A stretch of 64,000 nucleotides of DNA from Verrucomicrobiia bacterium. Lineage in GTDB: Bacteria; Verrucomicrobiota; Verrucomicrobiia; Limisphaerales; JADLHS01. Below the pieces are notes generated by a model. It did no database searches and had not been told where the DNA came from. It saw only the letters and a list, made by a program, of their open reading frames with translations. Below are positions 1 to 8,937 of this stretch, piece by piece; within the stretch, counting starts at the first letter, position 1, and the number at the start of each line of letters is the position of its first letter. Made by a program: the position numbers and the translations under genes. Where the stretch lies: NCBI GenBank assembly GCA_023953615.1, contig JAMLJH010000001.1:723360-787359 (forward strand). Direction: 5' to 3'.

Positions 1-92
1 GCTTTGGCCAATGCCGGAAGCAGCAGCGCCGCCAGCACCGCGATGATGGCAATGACCACCAGCAATTCAATCAGGGTAAAAGCGCGGCGCAT
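1..92 (-). CDS. Prepilin-like protein, N-terminal fragment (runs off the window)
   Basis: Only about the first 30 codons are present. They read MRRAFTLIELLVVIAIIAVL, a classic type IV prepilin / type II secretion pseudopilin start: short basic leader, FTLIE processing site with the conserved Glu, then one long hydrophobic helix. Prepilin peptidase normally cleaves and methylates such proteins, and the helix anchors them in the inner membrane. In Verrucomicrobia and Planctomycetes this N-terminus is shared by a very large family of pilin-like proteins, so the specific role cannot be assigned. It starts 6 bp after the stop of the PQQ/cytochrome fusion gene on the same strand, so co-transcription is likely. 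Confidence 0.85.
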   Translation of the reverse strand, partial: MRRAFTLIELLVVIAIIAVLAALLLPALAK

Positions 93-98
93 GGCACA

Positions 99-3000
99 TC
101 ACTTTTCCGTCGGCGGCAGCGCAAACGCCACGTACGTGTCACCGTAGGGCGTGCCCAGTTTGTTACCGCCACACGCGGCAATGACCACGTATTGCCGACC
201 GTTCACTTCGTAGGTGGCCGGCGGGGCGTTGCCGGTGTAGGGCAATGGCCCGGACCACAATGCAACCCCGGTTTCCTTGTCGTAAGCCCACAGTTTGTTG
301 TCGCGGGTGCCGGCGCAGAAAACGAGTCCGCCTGCGGTAACAATGGCGCCGCCATAGTTTTCCGTGCCGGTTTTCGACACCCCTTGTGCCGCGAGTTCCG
401 GGTATTCGCCGTGCGGCACTTTCCAGAGCAGTTTACCGGTGTTGAGGTCAATACAGCTCAACGAGCCCCACGGCGGTTGGTTCGCCGGATACCCTTCCGG
501 ATCGTAAAACTTGGGATAGCCGGCATCCCGATAACGCGGACGCTCCGTCACGAGTGGCGCGGTGACCGCAGGCCGATCCCGCACCATCAGAAAATCCAGC
601 AGGTGTTGGAGGTCGGCTTGATTGATCACGCTCTCGGGATGCGCCGGCATGGCATTGGTGCCGCGACGCACCACATCGCGGATTTGCGCATCCGCCAACC
701 GATGGCGCAACCCCCGCAAGGCGGGCGCCGTCCCCAGTCCCATGCGGTTCAGGCCGTGACATTGTGCGCAACTGGTTTCATAAATTTTTTGTCCGGGCGT
801 CTTCGGCGCGTTGGGATCGTCCGGCGGATCGTCATCGCGCGCCACCGTGATGAACCAGCCGATGTGGTTCGCCGTCACGTAAAGTCGTCCCGTGTCCGCG
901 TCCACACAGGCCCCGGTCCATTCCGCGCCGCCATCAATGTTAAAAAATAAATTTACGCGGCCCTCGCTGGTTGGACGAAACCAGCCGGTGCTGGCGCTTT
1001 TGAATTGGGTCAAGGCAAACTCCGCCGCCGCCTCCGTGCGCTCCGTTAAATCCGCCTGGGTGAATTCCTGCCGGGCAAACGGTTGCGGCAATTCCAAATC
1101 CGGCTGGTACGGGGCCGTGATTTCTCCTGGTAAATCGCTCGGGGGCGCGCGCCGCAGGCGGAAGGGAAAAATCGGTTTGCCGCTCACGCGATCGCACAAC
1201 AACACATGCCCGACCTTGGTGACGGCAGCCACCACGTCCACGCGCTGGCCGTCACGGGTGATGGTGGCCAGATTCGGCGGCGCGGGAATATCCAGATCCC
1301 AGAGATCATGCCGCACTTCCTGCAAATGCCAAAGGCGTTGACCGGTGCGCGCATCCAACGCGATCAAGCAGTTGGCAAACAAATTATCGCCACGATGCCC
1401 CACGCCGATGAAATTGGGTTTCGGTCCGCCGGTGGTGATATAGGCGATGCCGCGCACTTCGTCCATCGCCATGCCGCCCCAACAATTCGCGCCATACGTG
1501 ACGGGACGGTCCCAGGTGTCGTAACCAAATTCACCGGGATGCGGCACCGTGTGAAATGTCCACAGGTGTTGACCGGTTACCACGTCGAAGCCCCAAACGT
1601 CCTTCTCGAATCCCGGCACGACAACAATGCGCTGGAAGATGGTTGGTCCCGCCGTCGCGGCGCCAAAATCTCCTTGGGCCGCGCCCGGCAGCAGCGCCTT
1701 ACCCTCATCGCCAAAATCGGAAATGACCTGACCTGTTTGGGGATTCAGCGCGTAAAGAAATTTACCCGCGCAAAACAGCAGCCGCTCACTCGCGTTGGCG
1801 TCGCCCGGCCAATAAATCAATCCGCGCCAGGCCGGTTTGCCGGCGGGTTTGAAACGCCACAACTCGACTCCCGTCTCCGCATTGACCGCGGCGATATGTT
1901 TGCCGGACGTAGGCGCATACATCACGTTGCCAACGACGATCGGGTTGCACTGAATGAAGTTGTTGCCGTCGCCGGAATGGTAGGTCCAGGCAACCTGTAA
2001 ATTCGTGACGTTCTGCCGATTGATCTGGTCCAGCGCCGAAAAACGTGTCCCGCCATTGTCGCCGTGCGACCGCTGCCAGGTGCGGTAAGTTTCCCGCTTG
2101 GGGAAACCATTCGCCGGCGTAAGTTCATCCGATCGGGCGGCGGGGATGGTTTGATACAGCGGCAGTTTGGCGCGCTCCTCCGCGTCTTCCACCGCCCAAT
2201 ACTTGGGGTCGCTCAAATTCTGGGCAGTTTCGCCAACACGCCACCGTCCGATGGTTTGCGCATCCGCCTTGAAAGCAGTGGCGGCGGATTGTGGAGTGAT
2301 GGTTCGCACCCCGGTGGAAATCCGCACCTGTTCCACCACTCCGTCACAACCAATCGTTCCCTCGACTAGTTGGCCGATGGCCAATTCCCCGGGAACCGGC
2401 TCTCCCTGACGCGGCGAGGCGGGCGCTGTGTGTACCAGCCTGCCGTCCACATACAGTCGGACGCGTTCCGGCTCGATAACGGCCGCAAGATAATGCCATT
2501 CGCCATCACAGATGTTGGCGTTGGATTTGAACTCACCGCCGCGGCCCGGTTGGTAAAGACTGAATCCACCGCTGCCGGCATAGGAATACAGCTCCCAATG
2601 TTCCGCTGAACTTTTGGGGTCACTGGCCACGAGGATGTTGAAATTACCCGCACTGTTGAGGCGGGCGCGACATTCAATCGTGAGCGGTCGTTGCCGATAC
2701 TCCGGTTTACCGGCAAGCACCAAACTGCTTGGCGCAATGGATGATCCTGACGCAGCAAGGGCAACTGGTTGCGCGACTTTCGGCCGGGACCAACTGCGCG
2801 GTTGCGGTTTGGGGCCGGCGGGCTGGCCGTCCAGTTGTGCGACCAACCAATCCAGCCCGTCGAGGTTGTCTTGGAGACGAAGTTCCGCATCCGCGTTGAC
2901 CTCCAGAATGAGTCCCACCGGACCGCGCCAGCTGCTGTCGCTGATGACGCGTAAGAGGCGCAAGTCCTGATCTCCCTGTCCGAGCGGCACCGTGCCCAGA

Positions 3001-3839
3001 TCGTGACCGTGCAAGTCACCATCCTTGATCATGCCGTTCAAGGTGATGGCCAGCAGATAAGGTTTCATCTGGTCAAACAGTTCGGCGAACCGGTCAATTT
3101 CCCCGTGTCCATGGTGCTGCGTGTAAACCAGCCCCACATTCTCAATACCGCCCTGCCGCAAGCGCCGGATGATCTGAAGCTGATTTTCCGGAACTCCAAA
3201 CCAGCCACCGTGGTTATACAATGCGACCCGGCAACCGAGCCTGGCCGCAGCGGCGGCAATGGGTTTTACCCGCACCACCAGTTGCTCCACATGAGCCGCC
3301 TGCGCCTCGGGCGTGGGTTCGAACGCCTGATCCAGACGCAGATGCGGTCCGCCCTCCAGCATGACCCATAATTGCGGATGAATGTGATTACGCTCGATGC
3401 AATCGAGAATGGCGCGCGCCTCGTCATTCAACACGCCGGGAAACCACCAGGCGGTCAGCGCGATGCCGTGGCGTCGCATGGCGGCCACTTCCGCATCGAA
3501 GGTCGGGATATGTTCCGCCCGCCAATCGTAGGCCAATTGCGGAATTCCCAATCGCGCGAGCATCTGGGCCCGCGCCTCCGGTCCGCGCTTCTGGGTGTCG
3601 AACGGCACGATGCACCACGCGAGAAGATTGGAACGCGCAAAAATATCGGTAGCCGCGCACGCAGGTTGGGGCGCGAGTAGAAATAAAAGGGTCAGCAGCG
3701 TAACTGCGCACCCCACCATGCGACGACGCAGACAGTGACGAACCAACCAATGGAATTGAAGCTTTGGTTGCGGGGCAGCAACTCCGCAGACAACAACACG
3801 CTCGAACGAGGCTGGAATGAAATCGGCCCGGTTTTTCAT
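99..3839 (-). CDS. Exported TIM-barrel / LamG / PQQ dehydrogenase / cytochrome c fusion
   Basis: 1246 residues. Order: signal segment near residues 40-63 (core TLLTLLFLLAPQPACA); a sugar-phosphate-isomerase-like TIM barrel to about 340; a LamG/concanavalin-like domain (about 360-525, with DGEWHYLAAV); a PQQ quinoprotein propeller (about 590-1020); a c-type haem site CAQCH near 1024 with flanking cytochrome c fold; and a closing PQQ blade segment to the C-terminus. A cytochrome inserted before the last blades is known for quinohaemoprotein dehydrogenases. The isomerase and LamG modules in front are unusual. It probably oxidises a sugar or alcohol in the periplasm and passes electrons to the respiratory chain; the substrate is unknown. 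The ATG at 3839 is preferred over a GTG at 3854; an ATG at 3719 would remove the basic residues before the signal helix. Confidence 0.85.
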   Translation of the reverse strand: MKNRADFIPASFERVVVCGVAAPQPKLQFHWLVRHCLRRRMVGCAVTLLTLLFLLAPQPACAATDIFARSNLLAWCIVPFDTQKRGPEARAQMLARLGIPQLAYDWRAEHIPTFDAEVAAMRRHGIALTAWWFPGVLNDEARAILDCIERNHIHPQLWVMLEGGPHLRLDQAFEPTPEAQAAHVEQLVVRVKPIAAAAARLGCRVALYNHGGWFGVPENQLQIIRRLRQGGIENVGLVYTQHHGHGEIDRFAELFDQMKPYLLAITLNGMIKDGDLHGHDLGTVPLGQGDQDLRLLRVISDSSWRGPVGLILEVNADAELRLQDNLDGLDWLVAQLDGQPAGPKPQPRSWSRPKVAQPVALAASGSSIAPSSLVLAGKPEYRQRPLTIECRARLNSAGNFNILVASDPKSSAEHWELYSYAGSGGFSLYQPGRGGEFKSNANICDGEWHYLAAVIEPERVRLYVDGRLVHTAPASPRQGEPVPGELAIGQLVEGTIGCDGVVEQVRISTGVRTITPQSAATAFKADAQTIGRWRVGETAQNLSDPKYWAVEDAEERAKLPLYQTIPAARSDELTPANGFPKRETYRTWQRSHGDNGGTRFSALDQINRQNVTNLQVAWTYHSGDGNNFIQCNPIVVGNVMYAPTSGKHIAAVNAETGVELWRFKPAGKPAWRGLIYWPGDANASERLLFCAGKFLYALNPQTGQVISDFGDEGKALLPGAAQGDFGAATAGPTIFQRIVVVPGFEKDVWGFDVVTGQHLWTFHTVPHPGEFGYDTWDRPVTYGANCWGGMAMDEVRGIAYITTGGPKPNFIGVGHRGDNLFANCLIALDARTGQRLWHLQEVRHDLWDLDIPAPPNLATITRDGQRVDVVAAVTKVGHVLLCDRVSGKPIFPFRLRRAPPSDLPGEITAPYQPDLELPQPFARQEFTQADLTERTEAAAEFALTQFKSASTGWFRPTSEGRVNLFFNIDGGAEWTGACVDADTGRLYVTANHIGWFITVARDDDPPDDPNAPKTPGQKIYETSCAQCHGLNRMGLGTAPALRGLRHRLADAQIRDVVRRGTNAMPAHPESVINQADLQHLLDFLMVRDRPAVTAPLVTERPRYRDAGYPKFYDPEGYPANQPPWGSLSCIDLNTGKLLWKVPHGEYPELAAQGVSKTGTENYGGAIVTAGGLVFCAGTRDNKLWAYDKETGVALWSGPLPYTGNAPPATYEVNGRQYVVIAACGGNKLGTPYGDTYVAFALPPTEK

Positions 3840-4088
3840 GATGACCCGTTGCACGTTAACTGAACCGGACCAAGTAAAGCGAGTGTTTGTGCCAACCGAC
3901 CAGGTTAGACGGGAATTTATGGCGTTCCGGGCTATCGGCGACTCTACGGCGATCCATCCTTGGGCAGGCCTGTTTCTGCCGCGAAAGACACCCTGGCGAC
4001 GGTAGGTCAGGCTTCGACTTCGTTCAGCAGGACGACTGTCGAGAAGATTACGCTGACAAAAAATCGGCCGGGTACGAAAGGCTACTTT

Positions 4089-4736
4089 TTACTCGCGTTC
4101 CAGTTGTTTGATGGCGGCGAGAATTGCGGGGCGCACCTGCGCCCATTCGCGATCTTCGTCGCTGGTCTCGAAAATGCCGCGCAATTGGCCCTGCTTATCC
4201 ACCAGCACAAAAATGGTACTGTGAATAAAAAGATCGTCGTCGCTGGTGCGCTCCGCTGCGGATTTTTCAATCGCCGTCAGCTTCAGGCTGTTAATGGCCA
4301 GCGCGGCGATTTCGGATTTGGTGCCGGTCAGAAATTGCCAGCGTTGCGGATCAGCCTGGAAGCGCCCGGCGTATTTGTTGAGCACTTCGGGCGAATCGTA
4401 ACCGGGATCGGTGGTTAATGAAATCAATCGGACTGGCGCATTTCCGGAGAGCGTTTTTTGTACTTCCGCCATCTGCCGAGTCATGCGCGGACACGGTCCA
4501 GGGCAGCGCGTGAAAATGATGTCGGCCAGCCAGACTTTGCCGCGCAAATCGGCCAGCGTCACTGGCTGGCTCAATTGATTGGTCAACGTGAAATCCTGCA
4601 CCATGCCCAGGACGGGCAGCGCCGTCGCGGCGCTGTGATGGCGTCGCGAGATGATGAGGCTGAGAACCAAGATCAACGCCAGCAGAACCACGCCAATCCA
4701 CAAAGTCCGAAAGGGAGTTCGTGTTGCTGGGTCCAT
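4089..4736 (-). CDS. SCO1/SenC-family copper chaperone for cytochrome oxidase
   Basis: 215 residues with one N-terminal membrane helix (LWIGVVLLALILVLSLII) and a thioredoxin-like domain. The copper site CPGPC has the CxxxC spacing of SCO proteins, and a later His (FIHSTIFVLVD) supplies the third ligand. SCO proteins deliver copper to, or keep reduced, the CuA centre of oxidase subunit II. It is the last gene of the cox operon, directly after coxB, which fits. An in-frame TTG lies at 4805, touching the coxB stop. The ATG at 4736 has GGAG at good spacing and places the helix near the N-terminus, so I chose it. Confidence 0.9.
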   Translation of the reverse strand: MDPATRTPFRTLWIGVVLLALILVLSLIISRRHHSAATALPVLGMVQDFTLTNQLSQPVTLADLRGKVWLADIIFTRCPGPCPRMTRQMAEVQKTLSGNAPVRLISLTTDPGYDSPEVLNKYAGRFQADPQRWQFLTGTKSEIAALAINSLKLTAIEKSAAERTSDDDLFIHSTIFVLVDKQGQLRGIFETSDEDREWAQVRPAILAAIKQLERE

Positions 4737-4805
4737 ACGCAGGCTCCGGGCGGCTGCGGTCAGTGGAGACGCATCTCCCACCGAGGCAACGCCAGAATCG
4801 GACAA

Positions 4806-5558
4806 CTACTCGAAACTGGCGGAGGCACCCGCTTTGGAGGCCAGCCACTGATCGAATTTCTCCTGGCTTTCCACCACGAGATAACCGCCCGCCATGGCCG
4901 CGTGGCCGTTACCGCAAAGTTGCGCGCAGAAGATTTGATAACGCCCCTCTCGCGTTGGCTCGAACCAAATGGGAATCCGCATGCCCGGAATGGCGTCCTG
5001 AGCCACGCGCATGGTTTGCAGGCGGAAGGAGTGAATGACGTCTTTGGAACTGATCTGGCAAATCACGGGTTTGTTGACCGGCACGTGAATGTCATTCAGC
5101 ACCTGCACGTCATCCGCGCCGTGAGTATCCGCCGGGTCCACACCAAACAAGTTGTCCGCCGAAACCAGCTTCATGTCCTGACGACCAAACTGGCCATCGG
5201 CACCGGCGTAGCGCGCGTTCCAGGCGAATTGTTGCGCCACGACCTGGATGACGGTGGAATCCTTTTCCTCCGGGAAGCCGCCGGCGTGACGCGCCCAAAT
5301 GGGGTAGGCCACAAAAATCAGTAGCGCGGCTTCAATGCCGGCCACCGTTAATTCGAGGTAATTTGAGAAATGTCCGCGCATGCCCTTGTAGTCGGCTTTG
5401 GCGTTGTTCTTTTTGCTGAACCGCACCAGCGCATAGACAAAATAAATGAACCACCCGAAAAACAGGACGATCATCAGGTAGTGCAAATAGACGATCAAAT
5501 CGTCAACATTCTGGCCTTCCTTGGAGGCCAACACCGGGAGCTGAAGAAGTTTTTCCAT
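4806..5558 (-). CDS. coxB: Cytochrome c oxidase subunit II
   Basis: 250 residues. Two N-terminal transmembrane helices (about 22-50 and 70-92) precede a periplasmic cupredoxin domain. The CuA site is complete: DVIHSFRL gives the first His and CAQLCGNGHAAM gives Cys, Cys, His and Met with normal spacing. The usual Glu between the cysteines is Gln, as in many caa3-like enzymes. No cytochrome c domain is fused, so a separate cytochrome c must donate electrons. It follows the two small membrane proteins of the operon by 4 bp and precedes the SCO-type gene. Confidence 0.95.
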   Translation of the reverse strand: MEKLLQLPVLASKEGQNVDDLIVYLHYLMIVLFFGWFIYFVYALVRFSKKNNAKADYKGMRGHFSNYLELTVAGIEAALLIFVAYPIWARHAGGFPEEKDSTVIQVVAQQFAWNARYAGADGQFGRQDMKLVSADNLFGVDPADTHGADDVQVLNDIHVPVNKPVICQISSKDVIHSFRLQTMRVAQDAIPGMRIPIWFEPTREGRYQIFCAQLCGNGHAAMAGGYLVVESQEKFDQWLASKAGASASFE

Positions 5559-5562
5559 AAAC

Positions 5563-5817
5563 TTAACGATCTACTTGGGTCTCATTGGATTTGGATTCAG
5601 GCGGACGGTGACTGCGGCGATTGACGTGGACAAAAAATCCCGCGACTCCGACCAGCACCAAACTCATGATGCCGCCGAGCGAGATAATGCCCCACGTCAA
5701 CCCGCGGGTCATGGGGGCGCCCGGCTCGCCAAAGCAAACGGCACACGCCCAACCGGAATTCTGGATGAGCACCAGAACCAACATGAGTCCAATCCAATTG
5801 AAACCAGACTTACGCAT
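5563..5817 (-). CDS. Small CxxC membrane protein in the cox operon
   Basis: 84 residues with two hydrophobic helices (about 8-22 and 42-64) and a CAVCFG motif at the outer edge of the first, suggesting metal, haem or thiol chemistry. I do not recognise the family; short proteins with this CAVCFG motif occur in cox operons of related bacteria as I recall, but I could not check. The open frame extends upstream to 5973, but that region overlaps the better-supported preceding gene. The ATG at 5817 sits in a one-base TGATG overlap with that gene's stop, implying translational coupling. A role in oxidase assembly is inferred from position only. Confidence 0.75.
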   Translation of the reverse strand: MRKSGFNWIGLMLVLVLIQNSGWACAVCFGEPGAPMTRGLTWGIISLGGIMSLVLVGVAGFFVHVNRRSHRPPESKSNETQVDR

Positions 5818-6023
5818 CAGAGATAACTGTGTTGCTTGAGTTTCTTGAGAAAGTAACGACCGTAAATGACGACCGCCACCAAAGCGACCAACGCCGTCAC
5901 GCCCCAGATCAAATCCGGCGTGGCGCCTTCGGCGCGGTATTGGCGCAGTTTCGTCACGCTCAAGCCGGCGCACAGCAGGCTCAGGACGGTGACGAAAACC
6001 AGATGAACAGCTTTTAACGACAT
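5817..6023 (-). CDS. Small two-helix membrane protein in the cox operon
   Basis: 68 residues, two transmembrane helices (about 4-21 and 39-57) joined by a polar loop, with a basic C-terminus (FLKKLKQHS). No catalytic motif is visible and I do not recognise a family. It lies 4 bp after coxD and its stop shares a base with the next start, so it is clearly part of the operon. It may be an accessory subunit or assembly factor. Confidence 0.7.
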   Translation of the reverse strand: MSLKAVHLVFVTVLSLLCAGLSVTKLRQYRAEGATPDLIWGVTALVALVAVVIYGRYFLKKLKQHSYL

Positions 6024-6027
6024 AACC

Positions 6028-6342
6028 TCAAACGCCGGATTTCAGATGCGGCACATCATGATAACCATACGTGCTTAACACCAACAGGGCCACAAAATAG
6101 AGCGCGGTGATGAACAACATGCTCAACAGCAACCGGCGCTCGGTTACCAGGTGCATCAAAAAGCAAATCACCAGAGAGGCGTTCACCGCCGCCAGACCGA
6201 GGATCAAAGCCAGTCGCACGGAAGGCGCGAGCCCGCTATAGGAGCAACCAACCATCAGGCCGATGCCCACCACGATGACCACGAAAATCGTGGCGTAACG
6301 ACGCAGGTAACTGTCGAATGTTTTTGCAGGCGTATCACTCAT
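6028..6342 (-). CDS. coxD: Cytochrome c oxidase subunit IV-like protein
   Basis: 104 residues with three predicted helices (about 16-33, 42-65, 72-91). The pattern NASLVICFLMHL in helix two is characteristic of prokaryotic cytochrome oxidase subunit IV (COX4_pro/CtaF-like), a small non-catalytic subunit that stabilises the core. It follows coxC by 3 bp, matching the usual A-C-D subunit gene order. Confidence 0.88.
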   Translation of the reverse strand: MSDTPAKTFDSYLRRYATIFVVIVVGIGLMVGCSYSGLAPSVRLALILGLAAVNASLVICFLMHLVTERRLLLSMLFITALYFVALLVLSTYGYHDVPHLKSGV

Positions 6343-6345
6343 AGT

Positions 6346-7125
6346 TCAGGTCAGGTAGAATAGCGGGAACACAAAAATCCAAACCAAATCCACGAAATGC
6401 CAGAAGAGTCCGGCGGTTTCAACGCGATTGGTAAAACGCGCGGGCGCGGTGAACCACATTTTGCTGCCCGGCCCCCAAAGGTAGGCGAACACGATGATGC
6501 CCCCGAGAATGTGGATGGCGTGCAGCCCGGTAATGCTGAAATAAATCGCCAGAAAATTGTTCAGGGCTGGCCCGTAGTTTTTCAGGCTCTTGATGTCCGC
6601 GCGGGCAATTTTTAGTTCTTCATGCGCCGGGTGCCCCTTGGCGCGACCGTCCAGGAGTTCAGTGGCGTTCGCCGCGTAATGACCGCGCAACAGGATGTAA
6701 TCGGCGTCCTTGTTGTTTTCCACCAGGTGTCCGTCCGCAACGCGACCGTCATTCAATTGCACCTGATAGTGGGTGAGCTTGTCGCGGTATTCATAGGATT
6801 TGATGCCCAGAAACGCGCACGCGAGCAGAATGGTCAGCAGGCCGAACAGTTTGTAGCGTCCGAATTGCTTCGTCTTCAACGCCGCCCACGCAAGCAAGGT
6901 GGTGATGGCGGAAAGCGCCAGCAGGACGGTGTTGATGGTGCCGAGCGTGACGTTCATCCAGCCGTGCGGCCAGGTGTCCGGCGGCGCGCCAATCCGCAGG
7001 TAAGTGTAGGCGGAAAACAAACCGCCGAACAACATCACTTCGGAAGCCAGGAACAACCACACGCCCAGCTTGCCATTGTATAATCCGGTATCGGGTCGAA
7101 CTTTGCTTGTGTAGGGAATGTCCAT
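6346..7125 (-). CDS. coxC: Cytochrome c oxidase subunit III
   Basis: 259 residues of heme-copper oxidase subunit III type. The start has the family pattern GVWLFLASEVMLFGGLFSAY, and the C-terminal part has the typical GLHAIHILGGI and WHFVDLVWIFVFPLFYL. The insertion between helices around residues 110-175 is polar and longer than in the mitochondrial protein. The subunit does not bind redox cofactors; it stabilises proton uptake by subunit I. It lies 6 bp downstream of coxA. Confidence 0.95.
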   Translation of the reverse strand: MDIPYTSKVRPDTGLYNGKLGVWLFLASEVMLFGGLFSAYTYLRIGAPPDTWPHGWMNVTLGTINTVLLALSAITTLLAWAALKTKQFGRYKLFGLLTILLACAFLGIKSYEYRDKLTHYQVQLNDGRVADGHLVENNKDADYILLRGHYAANATELLDGRAKGHPAHEELKIARADIKSLKNYGPALNNFLAIYFSITGLHAIHILGGIIVFAYLWGPGSKMWFTAPARFTNRVETAGLFWHFVDLVWIFVFPLFYLT

Positions 7126-7131
7126 GCGAAA

Positions 7132-8937
7132 TCAGTGTTTGGCGCCAACGTTGTCCGGTTCGGTCTGCGGCGTGAAATCCCGGCTGAAACCCGGCACGCT
7201 GTATTCATAGGGGCCGCGATGCACCACCGGTTCTTTGCGGAAATTGTAAACCCAGGGCGGCGTTTCAGTCTGCCACTCCAGCGTGGTGGCGTCCCACGGA
7301 TTGTCATTCGCCACTTTGACGCCTTTTCTCATGCTGATGAAGACGTTGAGGATGAAAGGAATCTGCACAATCGCCAGCCCGATCGCGCCCCATAAAATCA
7401 CGCGGTTCATTTCCATGATCATGTTGGGCAAACTGCCCTCGGCGCCGGTGTGCGATAAGGCGTAGTTGATGCCGCCATCCGACATGCGCCGCAACATGCC
7501 GGCCATGCCTTGCGAAAGCATGGGCATGAAGATCACGTTCATGAAGATCAACGATCCCCAGAAATGCACCTTGCCCCAAAATTCATTCATGAAGCGGCCG
7601 GTCATTTTGGGATACCAATAATAGATGCCGCCAAACACGGCGAAGATCGTTCCGGGCGCGACCACGTAGTGGAAGTGGCCGATCACGTAGTAGGTGTCGT
7701 GCAAGTGCAGGTCACTCGCGCTGAAACCCAGCGGCAGACCGGTGAGTCCGCCAATCGCGAACATCGGCAGGAACGTCAGCGCGAAAAGCATGGGCGTATT
7801 GAATCGGATGCTGCCGCCCCAGAGCGAAATCAGCAGGCAGGTCAAAATGATGACCGAGGGAACGGAAACCATCATCGTGGTCGTTTGGAAGAACGTGGCA
7901 ATCACCGTGCCCATACCAGTGAGATACATGTGGTGCGCCCAGACCAGCACCGAAAGGAAACCCAACGCCAGCGACGCATAGACCATGGATTTGTAGCCCC
8001 AAAGCGGCTTCCGGATGTTGTTCGCGATGATCTCCGCGACAATGCCCATGGCCGGCAAAATCAACACGTACACTTCCGGATGCGCCAGAAACCAGAACAA
8101 GTGCTGCCACAAGATCGGGCTGCCACCACCGGCCGCATGCGCCGCGGCCCCACTGACCGCCAGGCCGGTTGGCAGGAACATGCTGGAGCCGGTTAGCTTA
8201 TCCACCAGTTGCAACAACCCGGCGGCTTCCAGCGGCGGGAACGCCAACAGCAACAGAAACGCCGCTACAAATTCCGTCCAGATAAAGAACGGCAGGCGCA
8301 GCCAGGTCATGCCCGGCGCGCGCAATTGGACGATGGTGGTGATAATGTTCACCGATCCCAGCAGCGAGGAAGTGATGATGAACACCATGCCCACCAGCCA
8401 GTAGGTTTGGCCATCCGTCGGAACGATCAAGCTCAACGGCGGATAAGAGGTCCAACCGGATTGTGCCGGCCCGCCGGGAATGAAGAAGCTCGCCAACATC
8501 ACGATTCCGCCGAACAGATAGAATTGATAGCTCATCATGTTCAGGCGTGGGAACGCCATGTCGCTGGCGCCCACCTGAATCGGCACGAGGTAATTGCCAA
8601 ACGCGCCGGTCAACACCGGCACCACCGCCAAAAACACCATGATCGTGCCGTGCATCGCGCCAAACATGTTGTAAAGATCCGGCGAAACCACCCCGTTGAT
8701 CGCCGCGTCTTTGAAAACCGTTTGCAAAAAATTCCCAATCAACGGCACGGCTTCACCGGGATGCGCAATCTGCCAGCGCATGATTCCCATCAAAAAGAAC
8801 CCAAACAGCATGAACGCCAGCGACGTGTAGCCGTATTGAATTCCTATGATTTTGTGATCAATGGAGAAAACGTATTTCCGTAGAAAGCCCGGCTCGGAAT
8901 GAGATCCGTGGCTCGGGTGAGCTTCAGGCTGCGACAT
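7132..8937 (-). CDS. coxA: Cytochrome c oxidase subunit I (catalytic)
   Basis: 601 residues, the haem-copper core. HPEVY carries the CuB His, the D-channel Glu and the cross-linked Tyr of A1-type oxidases; WAHHMYLTGM gives the two further CuB histidines; HDTYYVIGHFHYV gives the haem ligands. D-channel entry GASDMAFPRLN is present. Unexpectedly, the K-channel segment usually reading VPTGIK reads VPSVII here, so the channel lysine is isoleucine and the threonine is serine, in an otherwise ungapped stretch. First gene of the operon; the 429 bp upstream should hold its promoter. No clear Shine-Dalgarno precedes the ATG. Confidence 0.97.
   Translation of the reverse strand: MSQPEAHPSHGSHSEPGFLRKYVFSIDHKIIGIQYGYTSLAFMLFGFFLMGIMRWQIAHPGEAVPLIGNFLQTVFKDAAINGVVSPDLYNMFGAMHGTIMVFLAVVPVLTGAFGNYLVPIQVGASDMAFPRLNMMSYQFYLFGGIVMLASFFIPGGPAQSGWTSYPPLSLIVPTDGQTYWLVGMVFIITSSLLGSVNIITTIVQLRAPGMTWLRLPFFIWTEFVAAFLLLLAFPPLEAAGLLQLVDKLTGSSMFLPTGLAVSGAAAHAAGGGSPILWQHLFWFLAHPEVYVLILPAMGIVAEIIANNIRKPLWGYKSMVYASLALGFLSVLVWAHHMYLTGMGTVIATFFQTTTMMVSVPSVIILTCLLISLWGGSIRFNTPMLFALTFLPMFAIGGLTGLPLGFSASDLHLHDTYYVIGHFHYVVAPGTIFAVFGGIYYWYPKMTGRFMNEFWGKVHFWGSLIFMNVIFMPMLSQGMAGMLRRMSDGGINYALSHTGAEGSLPNMIMEMNRVILWGAIGLAIVQIPFILNVFISMRKGVKVANDNPWDATTLEWQTETPPWVYNFRKEPVVHRGPYEYSVPGFSRDFTPQTEPDNVGAKH

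Noticed and set aside
5563..5973. 136-residue version of the CxxC protein
   Set aside because: Its first 52 codons overlap the well-formed upstream two-helix gene in another frame. The ATG at 5817 is coupled to that gene's stop.
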